A stretch of DNA of 6,702 nucleotides from an uncultured Porphyromonas sp. (GCA_900546675.1 URDQ01000082.1:1-6702); one strand, 5' to 3'. Positions 1 to 6,702 are shown, counted from the stretch's first letter. The notes: generated by a model not told the origin, from the sequence alone. Translations and numbers: made by a program.

Positions 1-273
1 AGGGTGCGATCCATTTTTTGTAGGTATGAGTTGCATTTACTAATTGAATATACAAAGCACCCTCGAAGGGGCTTGCCACCGCCCACCGAGATGCTTGCCT
101 AACTAGATGAGACGACTCTTCGACATTCCCCTGATAAACAAGCAACTAGAGCGAACTATCGAGTCTCTCTCCGAGAGCAACAGCTGAGATCTTTCTAGCT
201 AGATGTACGTTCGTTGGTCGATTTTTATTACCTTAGCGACCGAATACCATTTCCGAGTAGTTTCTAGCAATAT
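1..273. other. Intergenic leader upstream of fabH, no clear gene
   Basis: No convincing coding sequence is visible in this stretch, and the forward frames are broken by frequent stops. It is visibly more AT-rich than the genes, especially at 1-60. In many Bacteroidetes a short rpmF gene (ribosomal protein L32) lies just before fabH; nothing like the basic L32 sequence is seen here, so it is either beyond the left edge or elsewhere. Small items present are a 26-codon open frame at 107-187 that starts directly after an in-frame stop, a 7-base inverted repeat (1-7 with 57-63), a direct repeat GCTTGCC (71-77 and 93-99), and a 5-bp hairpin with a three-base loop at 165-177. None is strong enough to name a function. 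The last 45 bases hold a possible promoter for fabH. Confidence 0.6.
229..236 (+). promoter_or_regulatory. Possible Bacteroidetes-type -7 box for fabH
   Basis: TACCTTAG differs at one base from the Bacteroidetes -7 consensus TAnnTTTG. It would place the transcription start near 243, about 30 bases before the fabH ATG, which is a sensible leader length. No clear -33 TTTG box lies at the usual spacing of roughly 19-21 bases; the nearest candidate, TTCG at 210-213, is too close. The match may therefore be chance, but position and sequence make it the best promoter candidate for the cluster. Confidence 0.25.
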
Positions 274-1296
274 ATGATTTCGACCCAATACAATGCGATG
301 ATCACTGCCGTAGGTGCTTACCTACCAGAGGATCGACTGACTAATGCCGACCTAGAGCAGATGGTCGACACCACCGATGAGTGGATTATGACACGTGTAG
401 GCATCAAGGAGCGCCGCATACTCAAGGACAAGAGCCTCGGTGCTTCCTACCTCGCTATCCAAGCTGTTCGCCAGATGTTGGAGCGCTGGGATATAGACCC
501 ACTTACCGTGGAGGGTGTCATACTAGCGACGAATACGGCCGACTATCACTTTCCCTCGACCTCTTCGATCGTAGCCTTTGAGACTGGGTGTCGACACGCT
601 TTTACCTTTGACATCAACTCGGCCTGCCCTAGCTGGCTCTACGCTCTAGAGACTGGTGCAAACTTCATTCGCTCAGGACAGTACAAGCGACTGATCGTAG
701 TGGCTACGGAGAAGATGTCCGCAGCAATCGACTACACCGACCGCCAGACGAGTCCGCTCTTTGGCGATGGCTCGGGGTGCGTCCTCCTGGAGCGTACGGA
801 AGATACTTCGCTAGGCGTACAGGATGCCCTCTTTAAGACCGACGGCAATGGTCGCTCGCACCTGATCATGAAGTCAGGAGGGTCGGCTAGTCCCGCCACG
901 GCTGAGACGGTCGCACGGCGTGAGCACTTTGTCTATCAGGAGGGGCAACATGTCTTTAAGAATGCGGTCCTCGATATGGCTCGTGTGAGCCGTGAGGTAA
1001 TGAAGCGCAATCATCTGACCAACGATGATGTCGCTTGGGTCGTACCTCACCAAGCTAATATGCGTATCATCCAGGCGGTATCAGAGTACACCGATGTGCC
1101 GATGGACAAGGTGATGGTGACCATTCAGAAGTATGGCAACATATCCTCTGCGACGATACCTATCTGCCTCTGGGAGTATGAGCCTAAGCTCAAGAAGGGC
1201 GACAAGCTCATCCTAAGCTCCTTTGGTGCAGGGTACACGTGGGGAGCAGTCTATTTAGTTTGGGGCTATGACGGAGCTACAGCACCTCGCCGGTAA
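274..1296 (+). CDS. fabH: Beta-ketoacyl-ACP synthase III (FabH)
   Basis: This cytoplasmic condensing enzyme starts type II fatty-acid synthesis by joining an acyl-CoA primer to malonyl-ACP, and its choice of primer sets whether chains are straight or branched. The 340-residue protein has the thiolase fold and a complete catalytic triad: Cys118 in DINSACPSW, His259 in VVPHQAN and Asn289 in KYGNISSATIP. The C-terminal FGAGYTWGA motif (318-325) is typical of the family. The residues after the nucleophile are CPSW, where E. coli has CAGF; I suspect this is normal for the lineage but cannot confirm it. ATG 274 is chosen because Met1 leaves the usual few residues before the first strand (AMITAVGAYLPEDRLTN); Met9 at 298 is a possible alternative. 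No Shine-Dalgarno is visible. The last nine or so residues (YDGATAPRR) lie beyond the family's usual end and are encoded in the overlap with era. Confidence 0.96.
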   Translation: MISTQYNAMITAVGAYLPEDRLTNADLEQMVDTTDEWIMTRVGIKERRILKDKSLGASYLAIQAVRQMLERWDIDPLTVEGVILATNTADYHFPSTSSIVAFETGCRHAFTFDINSACPSWLYALETGANFIRSGQYKRLIVVATEKMSAAIDYTDRQTSPLFGDGSGCVLLERTEDTSLGVQDALFKTDGNGRSHLIMKSGGSASPATAETVARREHFVYQEGQHVFKNAVLDMARVSREVMKRNHLTNDDVAWVVPHQANMRIIQAVSEYTDVPMDKVMVTIQKYGNISSATIPICLWEYEPKLKKGDKLILSSFGAGYTWGAVYLVWGYDGATAPRR

Positions 1297-2188
1297 GTCT
1301 CTGCCAGAGGGCTACAAGAGCGGCTTCGTGAGCATCGTCGGCAACCCCAATGTGGGTAAGTCGACGCTGATGAACTACCTAGTCGGAGAGCGCATCTCGA
1401 TCATCACGAGCAAGGCGCAGACGACACGGCACCGCATCCTAGGCATCGTCAATAGCGACCATATGCAGGTGGTCTATAGTGATACGCCTGGTGTGCTACA
1501 GCCTAGCTACAAGCTACAGGAGCGTATGCGCGCCTACTCGGAGCAAGCTCTAGAGGATGCCGACCTGCTGCTCTACGTCACCGACACGATGGAGGAGCGA
1601 GACAAGCATCACGACTTTGTGGAGCGTGTACAGCGACTCTCCTGCCCGATCATTGTGGTCATTAATAAGGTAGATCTGACAGACCAGAAGCATCTAGAGG
1701 AGCTAGTCGACTACTGGCACAGCATCATTCCGCAGGCGGAGATTATCCCCGTGTCGGCACTGAGGCAGTTTAACCTAGCTCCGCTCAAGAAGCGCATCGA
1801 GGAGCTACTCCCCGTGTCGCCACCTTACTTCGAGCAGGATGCGCTGACCGATCGTCCAGCACGCTTTTTCGTCTCGGAGATCATCCGCGAGAAGGCGCTT
1901 CAGTACTATCACCAAGAGGTGCCGTACGCTGTGGAGGTCGTCGTAGAGGAGTTTATCGAGAGCCCCGACCGAATCGATATGCGCTGCGTAATCCTCGTGG
2001 AGCGTGAGTCGCAAAAGGGAATCATCATCGGGCACAAAGGCTCCGCCATCAAGCGTCTCGGCATCTCGGCACGAAAGGATCTAGAGCGATTCTTTGACAA
2101 GCATATCCACCTGACACTATTGGTTCGTGTGGATAAAGATTGGCGTCAGAGCGATCAAGCATTGACACAGTTCGGCTATGACATATAG
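1268..2188 (+). CDS. era: GTPase Era, 30S ribosome assembly factor
   Basis: Era is an essential GTPase that binds the 3' end of 16S rRNA during 30S maturation and can associate with the inner membrane. At 306 residues it is close to the E. coli length. The GTPase domain shows G1 GNPNVGKST (25-33), the switch I region QTTRHRI (51-57), G3 DTPG (72-75), G4 NKVD (133-136) and G5 SAL (163-165). The C-terminal KH domain carries the RNA-binding loop GHKG (255-258) inside IIIGHKGSAIKRLG, and the protein ends with the family-typical VRVDKDWR (287-294). ATG 1268 is the only usable start: the next Met lies after the P-loop, and a GTG at 1328 would remove most of the first strand. This start gives an N-terminal tail of about 16 residues before KSGFVSIVG and places 29 bases inside fabH in another frame, so translational coupling to fabH is likely. 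Confidence 0.97.
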   Translation: MTELQHLAGKSLPEGYKSGFVSIVGNPNVGKSTLMNYLVGERISIITSKAQTTRHRILGIVNSDHMQVVYSDTPGVLQPSYKLQERMRAYSEQALEDADLLLYVTDTMEERDKHHDFVERVQRLSCPIIVVINKVDLTDQKHLEELVDYWHSIIPQAEIIPVSALRQFNLAPLKKRIEELLPVSPPYFEQDALTDRPARFFVSEIIREKALQYYHQEVPYAVEVVVEEFIESPDRIDMRCVILVERESQKGIIIGHKGSAIKRLGISARKDLERFFDKHIHLTLLVRVDKDWRQSDQALTQFGYDI

Positions 2189-2192
2189 CCGA
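2172..2192 (+). terminator. 8-bp hairpin across the era stop codon, possible attenuator
   Basis: Positions 2172-2179 (TCGGCTAT) pair perfectly with 2185-2192 (ATAGCCGA) around the five-base loop GACAT. The era stop codon TAG (2186-2188) lies in the right arm. A run of five T follows at 2201-2205, but eight bases separate it from the stem, so this is not a textbook intrinsic terminator. It could cause partial termination between era and der or protect the 3' end of an era message; it could also be chance. Confidence 0.28.
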
Positions 2193-2229
2193 TAAGTAGC
2201 TTTTTGACGCACCTATTTATATACTAAGC

Positions 2230-2244
2230 AGACTGACATAGTCT
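2230..2244 (+). other. Small hairpin with GACAT loop in the era-der gap
   Basis: AGACT (2230-2234) pairs with AGTCT (2240-2244) around a GACAT loop (2235-2239), the same loop as the hairpin over the era stop about 55 bases upstream. It lies 17 bases before the der start codon. Its role, if any, is unknown; a five-bp stem is weak and can occur by chance. The surrounding gap (2189-2261, 73 bases) is AT-rich and the widest between genes here, so der may have its own promoter, but no clear TTTG / TAnnTTTG pair was found. Confidence 0.2.
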
Positions 2245-2261
2245 ATAAGAGATATCAAGCT

Positions 2262-3572
2262 ATGAGTAATCTAGTAGCCATCGTAGGACGCCCCAACGTG
2301 GGCAAGAGTACCCTCTTCAACCGTCTGACCCGCTCCCGCCAAGCGATCGTCACTGAGGAGGCGGGTACGACACGTGACCGACAGTACGGCCACGTCACTT
2401 GGTGCGAGCGTACCTTTTCGATTGTAGACACGGGCGGATGGGTCTTGCGCAGTGATGATGTCTTTGAGGAGGAGATCAATAAGCAGGTGCGCATAGCAGT
2501 CGAAGAGGCTGACCTGATCCTCTTTGTCGTGGACATACTCAACGGCGTGACCGACCTAGACGACGAGATAGCTCTGATGCTCCGACAGACGAACAAGCCT
2601 GTCATCTTGGTGGCCAACAAGGCGGACAACTTCACCCAGCACAACGACGCTGCGGAGTTTTACTCCCTAGGCATTGGCGACCCCTACCCTATCTCTGCAA
2701 TCAACGGCTCCTCAACGGGCGACCTCCTCGATCATATCTTAGAGCTACTCCCTAAGGAGGGCAATCATGAGCCTCTCCTCGAGCTACCTCGCTTTGCGAT
2801 CGTGGGCAGACCAAATGCGGGTAAGTCTTCGCTCCTGAACGCTCTCATCGGCGAGGAGCGCAACATCGTCACCGACCGCTCGGGCACGACGCGTGACAGC
2901 ATCTTTGCTGAGTACGACAAGTTTAACCAGCACTTCTACCTCGTTGATACAGCGGGCATCCGCAAGAAGGGTAAGGTCAACGAAGACCTCGAGTATTACT
3001 CGGTGATCCGGGCTATCCGTGCTATCGAGAATGCCGATGTATGCATCATGCTGATCGATGCTACGAGAGGTATAGAGGCTCAAGACGCCAACATCTTTCG
3101 GGTGATCCAGCGCAATAACAAGGGGCTTGTCGTATGCGTCAATAAGTGGGACCTCGTCGAGGACAAGAGTATGCCCGTACAGCGTACTATGGAGGAGGCG
3201 ATCCGTGCGCGGTTTGCCCCCTTTACCGACTTCCCCATTATCTTCATCTCTGCACTCAATAAGCTGCGCATCCTGAAGGTGATCGAGACGGCACAGCATG
3301 TCTACGATATGCGCTCGACACGTATCCCGACGCACCAGCTCAACCAAGTGCTACTGCCACTCATTGAGAAGACTCCACCACCCTCTATCAAGGGTAAGTA
3401 CATCAAGATCAAATTCGTACAGCAACTCCCCACAGCGGTCCCGTCTTTTGCTTTTTATGCGAACCTGCCCCAATGGGTACGCGAGCCGTACAAGCGTTTT
3501 CTCGAAAACCAAATCCGCAAAAACTGGGACTTCTGCGGTACACCTATCAACATTTTCCTCAGAGAGAAGTAA
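2262..3572 (+). CDS. der: GTPase Der (EngA), 50S ribosome assembly factor
   Basis: Der is the double-GTPase protein needed for 50S subunit maturation, acting on pre-50S particles in the cytoplasm. The two tandem G domains are clear. Domain 1 has GRPNVGKS (9-16), DTGG (56-59) and NKAD (119-122). Domain 2 has GRPNAGKS (182-189), DTAG (229-232), NKWD (294-297) and a G5-like ISALN (329-333). A KH-like C-terminal domain follows from about 345, with KGKYIKIKF (377-385) and the family ending RFLENQIRKNWDFCGTPINIF. The 436-residue length matches bacterial Der, and nothing is truncated. ATG 2262 fits because the first strand (LVAIVGRPN) begins within four residues. The AAGAGA about ten bases upstream is a poor ribosome site; A/T-rich starts without Shine-Dalgarno are usual in Bacteroidetes. 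ispD follows after 27 bases and is probably co-transcribed. Confidence 0.97.
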   Translation: MSNLVAIVGRPNVGKSTLFNRLTRSRQAIVTEEAGTTRDRQYGHVTWCERTFSIVDTGGWVLRSDDVFEEEINKQVRIAVEEADLILFVVDILNGVTDLDDEIALMLRQTNKPVILVANKADNFTQHNDAAEFYSLGIGDPYPISAINGSSTGDLLDHILELLPKEGNHEPLLELPRFAIVGRPNAGKSSLLNALIGEERNIVTDRSGTTRDSIFAEYDKFNQHFYLVDTAGIRKKGKVNEDLEYYSVIRAIRAIENADVCIMLIDATRGIEAQDANIFRVIQRNNKGLVVCVNKWDLVEDKSMPVQRTMEEAIRARFAPFTDFPIIFISALNKLRILKVIETAQHVYDMRSTRIPTHQLNQVLLPLIEKTPPPSIKGKYIKIKFVQQLPTAVPSFAFYANLPQWVREPYKRFLENQIRKNWDFCGTPINIFLREK

Positions 3573-3599
3573 CCCTCCCCTTCACCACCTACGATAAAT

Positions 3600-4349
3600 A
3601 TGGAGCAAGCAATAACTGCGTCAGATCATATTAAAAGGTATCTCATCATCCCCTCTGGAGGGTCGGGAGTTCGGATGGGAGCTGATCTGCCCAAGCAATA
3701 CATCAAGCTGGGAGGCAAAACAATCCTCCAGCACACCATAGAGGCGCTAGCGAAGCATGTGGACTACATCGTCCTCGGCATATCGTATGACTACCGCATC
3801 ATTGTCGAGGATATGCTCCAAACGATGGGTCTTGCTGATCGTGCCTATCTGACTCTCGCTGGTAAAAAGCGCTTTGACACTGTCCAGAGAGCTCTGCGTG
3901 TCGTACCTGACGGAGCCCTCGTTGGCATACATGATGCGGTACGACCCTTCGTCTCTAGCAAGGTGGTGGACAAGTGCTACGAGGAGGCGCAGCGAGTGGG
4001 AGCAGCTGCACCTGTCCTAGAACTCACAGAGAGCTTGCGCTATCTACCCGATGAGGGCGAGCAGCAGCCTTCGCAAGCTGTAGATCGTAGCATCTACCGC
4101 TTAGTGCGTACGCCACAGGTCTTCTGGTCTGAGCGCATCAAGGAGGCTTACCAGCAGCCCTTTCAGGAGAGCTTCACCGATGACTGCTCCGTCTATGACC
4201 AGCTCTACAGCAATCTTGCCTTAGTGCCTGACACCACGGAGAATATCAAGATCACCACCCCCGACCAGCTTTATTGGGGCGAACATCTCCTAACCACATC
4301 TCGTCAGGAGCGTCTACGCCTCACCGAGAAATTGCTCTCGAGTAGATAG
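3600..4349 (+). CDS. ispD: 2-C-methyl-D-erythritol 4-phosphate cytidylyltransferase (IspD)
   Basis: IspD transfers CMP from CTP to 2-C-methyl-D-erythritol 4-phosphate, the third step of the MEP isoprenoid pathway, in the cytoplasm. The nucleotide-binding loop is IIPSGGSGVRMG (16-27), followed by LPKQY with the conserved Lys32. Further family motifs are GKKRFDTVQRAL (88-99), IHDAVRPF (110-117) with the metal-binding Asp112, VDRS (161-164) with Arg163, RTPQVF (170-175), DDCSVYD (194-200) and ENIKITTPDQL (214-224) with Lys217. Thr94 takes the place of the Ser usual in the RxxSV motif, a conservative change. The 249-residue length is slightly above the E. coli enzyme because of about 13 extra N-terminal residues. 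ATG 3600 is the only reasonable start, since the next Met is inside the P-loop-like motif. The 27-base gap after der is pyrimidine-rich and ends in ATAAAT before the ATG, with no Shine-Dalgarno. The related sugar and ribitol cytidylyltransferases are a weaker alternative. Confidence 0.93.
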   Translation: MEQAITASDHIKRYLIIPSGGSGVRMGADLPKQYIKLGGKTILQHTIEALAKHVDYIVLGISYDYRIIVEDMLQTMGLADRAYLTLAGKKRFDTVQRALRVVPDGALVGIHDAVRPFVSSKVVDKCYEEAQRVGAAAPVLELTESLRYLPDEGEQQPSQAVDRSIYRLVRTPQVFWSERIKEAYQQPFQESFTDDCSVYDQLYSNLALVPDTTENIKITTPDQLYWGEHLLTTSRQERLRLTEKLLSSR

Positions 4350-4373
4350 GCCACCCTCTCTGTCCATACTGCT

Positions 4374-6467
4374 ATGAGCTTCTTGACCACACCCCTAGCA
4401 GATCTCCCTGGATTGGGAACCAAGCGGGCGCAGCTGATAGCCGAAGAGCTCGATCTACACACCTATCGAGATCTGCTCTACTACATCCCCTACCGCTACG
4501 CCGATCGTCGGGTCATCTACCCTATAGGCTCGCTTATGCCCTCAATGTCGGAGGTACAAGTCGAGGGGATCTTACAGCCCTTTAGCGCACCCTCGCTGGG
4601 ACGCAAGAGCAACCTCTCGGCACGCCTTATGGACGACACGGGCGAGTTACTATTGGTTTGGTTCAAAGGGCACAACTACATACAGCGCTCACTCACACCT
4701 GGGTGCAAATATATCGTCTACGGCAAGCTACAGCTCTTCAACAATCAGCTACAGATCACACATCCAGAGATCAAGCCCGCAGACAAGCCCAATCCATCCG
4801 TCGGCGGGTACCAACCGATCTACCGAACTACTGAGCGGCTCAAGCGTGCCCGCATCGACTCCGCTTTCTTAGGACGCTACATCGACCAGCTTCTACAGAG
4901 CTCTTACTTCTCCATTCCCGAGACGCTCTCCGAGCCTCTCATCGCGCACCGCCATCTAGCACCACTCCAGACGGCTATCAGATGGATTCATCACCCGCAG
5001 AGTGTCGAGCAGGCGCAGGTGGCTAAGTTTAGACTGAAGTACGACGAACTCTTTTACCTCAACCTCTACCTGCGTCGCCTAGCCGTCATGCAGCGCATGC
5101 GCTACGAAGGCTACCGACTAGATCAGGTGGGCAAGCTCTTTAATGGTCTATACCACGCACTACCCTACGACCTCACGGGAGCGCAAAAGCGAGTCCTCCG
5201 TGAGATACGTCGGGACACCAACTCGGGGGCACAGATGAACCGTCTCATACAGGGAGACGTGGGCAGTGGCAAGACCCTCGTCGCACTCTTTGCCATGCTC
5301 CTAGCCGTAGACAATGGCTACCAAGCCTGCATGCTCGCCCCGACGGAGATCCTAGCGCAGCAGCACTACGAGACCATCTCCGAGTTCGTCGAGGGGCTGG
5401 ATGTCTCTATCGCACTCCTCACGGGGAGCAGCAAGACGAGAGAGCGACGTGAGACCCTGTCCGCCCTAGCCGATGGGAGCCTCTCCATCTTGATCGGCAC
5501 GCACGCTATATTAGAGGAACGGGTCGCCTTTCGCAAGCTCGGCATGGCGGTCATCGACGAGCAGCACCGCTTTGGCGTAGCCCAGCGCTCCAAGCTCTGG
5601 GGCAAGAACGTGCTGACCCTTCCCCACATCCTCGTCATGAGTGCCACACCGATACCCCGCACCCTAGCTATGACGATGTATGGCGACCTCGATGTCTCGG
5701 TGATAGACGAGATGCCCCCTGGGCGCAAACCGATCACGACCGTCCAAATAGCAGAAAAGAAGAAAGAAACACTCTACAACCTCATCAACGAAACGATCAA
5801 TCGTGGACAGCAAATCTATGTCGTTTTCCCTATGATCGAAGGAACGGAGGAGTCTGACTTTGCCAATCTAGAGGTGGGCTACAAGGAGTACGTAGAGCAC
5901 TTTGGCGAAGTGCGAGTCGTCTACGTTCACGGACGACTCAGCGCCGAGGACAAGGCGGAGCAGATGGAGCGGTTTGCCTCGGGAGAGGTGCCGATACTCC
6001 TAGCCACGACGGTCATCGAGGTGGGTGTCAACGTGCCAAACGCTACGGTCATGGTGATCAACGATGCACAGCGCTTCGGACTGGCACAGCTACATCAGCT
6101 GCGGGGACGTGTGGGACGTGGTGGCGACAAGAGCTACTGCATCCTCGTCACGCCCGACGACCTGCAGGGCGATGCCAAGCAACGTATCGACACGATGGTT
6201 GCCACGCAAGACGGCTTCAAAATTGCCGAGGAGGATATGCGTCTACGAGGCTTCGGACAGATGGAGGGGACACGGCAGAGCGGCACTCTAGCGGGCATCA
6301 GCATAGCCGACCCCGTGGCCGACTACAACCTCCTCGTCCTCACACGACTAGATGTCAACTACCTCCTTGACTATAGCCCCCTCCTCGACAAGCCCGACAC
6401 AGAGCTCTACCGCATCAACCTCGAACGCATCCACCCCAACGCCCACCACTGGGGACAAATCAGCTAA
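4374..6467 (+). CDS. recG: ATP-dependent DNA helicase RecG
   Basis: RecG is a monomeric superfamily 2 helicase that reverses stalled replication forks and unwinds Holliday junctions, D-loops and R-loops. The N-terminal wedge region (about 1-200) starts with LPGLGTKRAQLI (11-22) and DLLYYIPYRYADRR (33-46) and contains the OB fold that splits the junction. Helicase motifs follow in order: GDVGSGKT Walker A (294-301), APTEILAQQH (322-331), DEQH Walker B (395-398), SATPIPRT (424-431, give or take one), ATTVIEVGVNVPNA (544-557) and QLHQLRGRVGRG (572-583). The RecG-specific C-terminal region RLRGFGQMEGTRQSG (623-637) couples ATP hydrolysis to translocation. At 697 residues it matches the family. 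ATG 4374 puts the conserved N-terminal motif ten residues in; the 24-base gap after ispD is pyrimidine-rich with no Shine-Dalgarno, as before ispD. It is the last gene of the cluster. MFD and PriA share the helicase motifs but lack this N-terminus and ending. Confidence 0.97.
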   Translation: MSFLTTPLADLPGLGTKRAQLIAEELDLHTYRDLLYYIPYRYADRRVIYPIGSLMPSMSEVQVEGILQPFSAPSLGRKSNLSARLMDDTGELLLVWFKGHNYIQRSLTPGCKYIVYGKLQLFNNQLQITHPEIKPADKPNPSVGGYQPIYRTTERLKRARIDSAFLGRYIDQLLQSSYFSIPETLSEPLIAHRHLAPLQTAIRWIHHPQSVEQAQVAKFRLKYDELFYLNLYLRRLAVMQRMRYEGYRLDQVGKLFNGLYHALPYDLTGAQKRVLREIRRDTNSGAQMNRLIQGDVGSGKTLVALFAMLLAVDNGYQACMLAPTEILAQQHYETISEFVEGLDVSIALLTGSSKTRERRETLSALADGSLSILIGTHAILEERVAFRKLGMAVIDEQHRFGVAQRSKLWGKNVLTLPHILVMSATPIPRTLAMTMYGDLDVSVIDEMPPGRKPITTVQIAEKKKETLYNLINETINRGQQIYVVFPMIEGTEESDFANLEVGYKEYVEHFGEVRVVYVHGRLSAEDKAEQMERFASGEVPILLATTVIEVGVNVPNATVMVINDAQRFGLAQLHQLRGRVGRGGDKSYCILVTPDDLQGDAKQRIDTMVATQDGFKIAEEDMRLRGFGQMEGTRQSGTLAGISIADPVADYNLLVLTRLDVNYLLDYSPLLDKPDTELYRINLERIHPNAHHWGQIS

Positions 6468-6501
6468 TCCCCAGCACCCCTTAATTAAAGCTGCTTGGGA
6501 T
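6467..6501 (+). terminator. Hairpin directly after recG, possible transcription end
   Basis: ATCCC-c-AGCA (6467-6476) pairs with TGCT-t-GGGAT (6492-6501), giving nine base pairs with one internal C/T mismatch around a 15-base loop that contains the palindrome TTAATTAA (6481-6488). It starts at the last base of the recG stop codon. No T-run follows on this strand, so it does not meet the classic intrinsic-terminator pattern, but its position suits the 3' end of the cluster transcript. Confidence 0.3.
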
Positions 6502-6537
6502 GCCAATCGTAAAGCAAAGCCTAGTTAATCGACTCTG

Positions 6538-6545
6538 CAAAGGTA
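6538..6545 (-). promoter_or_regulatory. Reverse-strand Bacteroidetes -7 box (TACCTTTG)
   Basis: CAAAGGTA on the plus strand reads TACCTTTG on the minus strand, an exact match to TAnnTTTG and followed by CAGAG, as in strong promoters of the phylum. A TTTG lies upstream on the minus strand (6559-6562), but its 13-base spacer is shorter than the usual roughly 19-21, so the -33 element is doubtful. Transcription would run leftwards, antisense to the recG end, where no minus-strand gene is seen. It may be a decayed or mobile-element-derived promoter or a source of a small RNA. Confidence 0.3.
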
Positions 6546-6618
6546 ACACAGCAGACTACAAAGCGTGGAACTTGGGTTGAGTTTCCTTGTTAGGTCCTTC
6601 ATTATCTCCTCACGACCA

Positions 6619-6679
6619 AATTCTAGCTTTCGTTTATAATGCGTCATAGGGCTGACGCATTATAAATGGAAAGCGAATT
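6619..6679. repeat. Long imperfect inverted repeat with a perfect 14-bp core
   Basis: TTTATAATGCGTCA (6633-6646) pairs perfectly with TGACGCATTATAAA (6653-6666) around the six-base loop TAGGGC. After a small asymmetric bulge the stem continues with GCTTTC (6626-6631) against GAAAGC (6669-6674), then AATTC (6619-6623) against GAATT (6675-6679), with two unpaired bases on the left. In total about 25 base pairs can form. ACCA (6615-6618) and TGGT (6687-6690) could add an outer clamp. It lies about 150 bases after recG, with no T-run on either side. Candidates are a bidirectional terminator with the next operon, a miniature palindromic element, or a regulator binding site. The structure is seen directly; the function is unknown. 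Confidence 0.7.
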
Positions 6680-6702
6680 CCTATTATGGTACACTGAGAA
6701 AG

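Noticed and set aside
57..71. CCCT-CGAA-GGGG mini-hairpin at 60-71
   Set aside because: It has only four pairs including a G-T wobble, with no T-run and no gene end nearby.
192..268. TTTCTAGC present twice (192-199 and 261-268) before fabH, plus the palindrome CTAGCTAG at 195-202
   Set aside because: Eight-base repeats in a short AT-rich leader are easily chance, and no symmetric operator arrangement could be built from them.
1805..2100. Minus-strand open frames of 63-76 codons inside era
   Set aside because: They lie antisense to the strongly supported KH-domain part of Era and show no recognisable protein; they are shadows of its codon pattern.
2204..2249. TTGACG (2204-2209) with TATACT (2220-2225) or TATAAG (2244-2249) as a sigma-70-like promoter for der
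   Set aside because: The spacers are 10 and 34 bases, neither workable, and the phylum uses a different promoter consensus.
2784..3347. 187-codon minus-strand open frame inside der
   Set aside because: It is long but fully antisense to the second GTPase domain of Der, whose motifs are intact. Long antisense frames are common in DNA of this composition.

Overview
The window looks like a housekeeping segment of a Bacteroidetes chromosome, most likely Porphyromonas or a close relative. The support is threefold. The fabH-era-der order is one I associate with this phylum. The start codons lack Shine-Dalgarno sequences. Two short motifs resemble the Bacteroidetes -7 promoter box (TAnnTTTG). Codons are moderately GC-rich, with heavy use of CTC, CTA, GAG and AGC. 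The genus is inference from gene order and composition, not from a marker gene.

Layout: positions 1-273 are non-coding or unassigned and hold a possible promoter for the gene cluster. Five complete plus-strand genes follow, closely packed: fabH (274-1296), era (1268-2188, overlapping fabH by 29 bases), der (2262-3572), ispD (3600-4349) and recG (4374-6467). The gaps are -29, 73, 27 and 24 bases, so this may be one operon or two (fabH-era and der-ispD-recG) split at the 73-base gap, which holds two small hairpins. Positions 6468-6702 carry no gene. They hold a hairpin directly after the recG stop, a reverse-strand promoter-like motif, and a strong inverted repeat near the right edge.

The products serve separate core processes: FabH starts fatty-acid chains, Era and Der are GTPases of 30S and 50S ribosome assembly, IspD makes the cytidylated intermediate of the MEP isoprenoid pathway, and RecG remodels stalled forks and branched DNA. 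All five are full length with their main catalytic motifs intact. I see no mobile-element gene, CRISPR array, tRNA or rRNA, and no evidence of a novel protein system. The points worth a second look lie in the overlap and the intergenic DNA.
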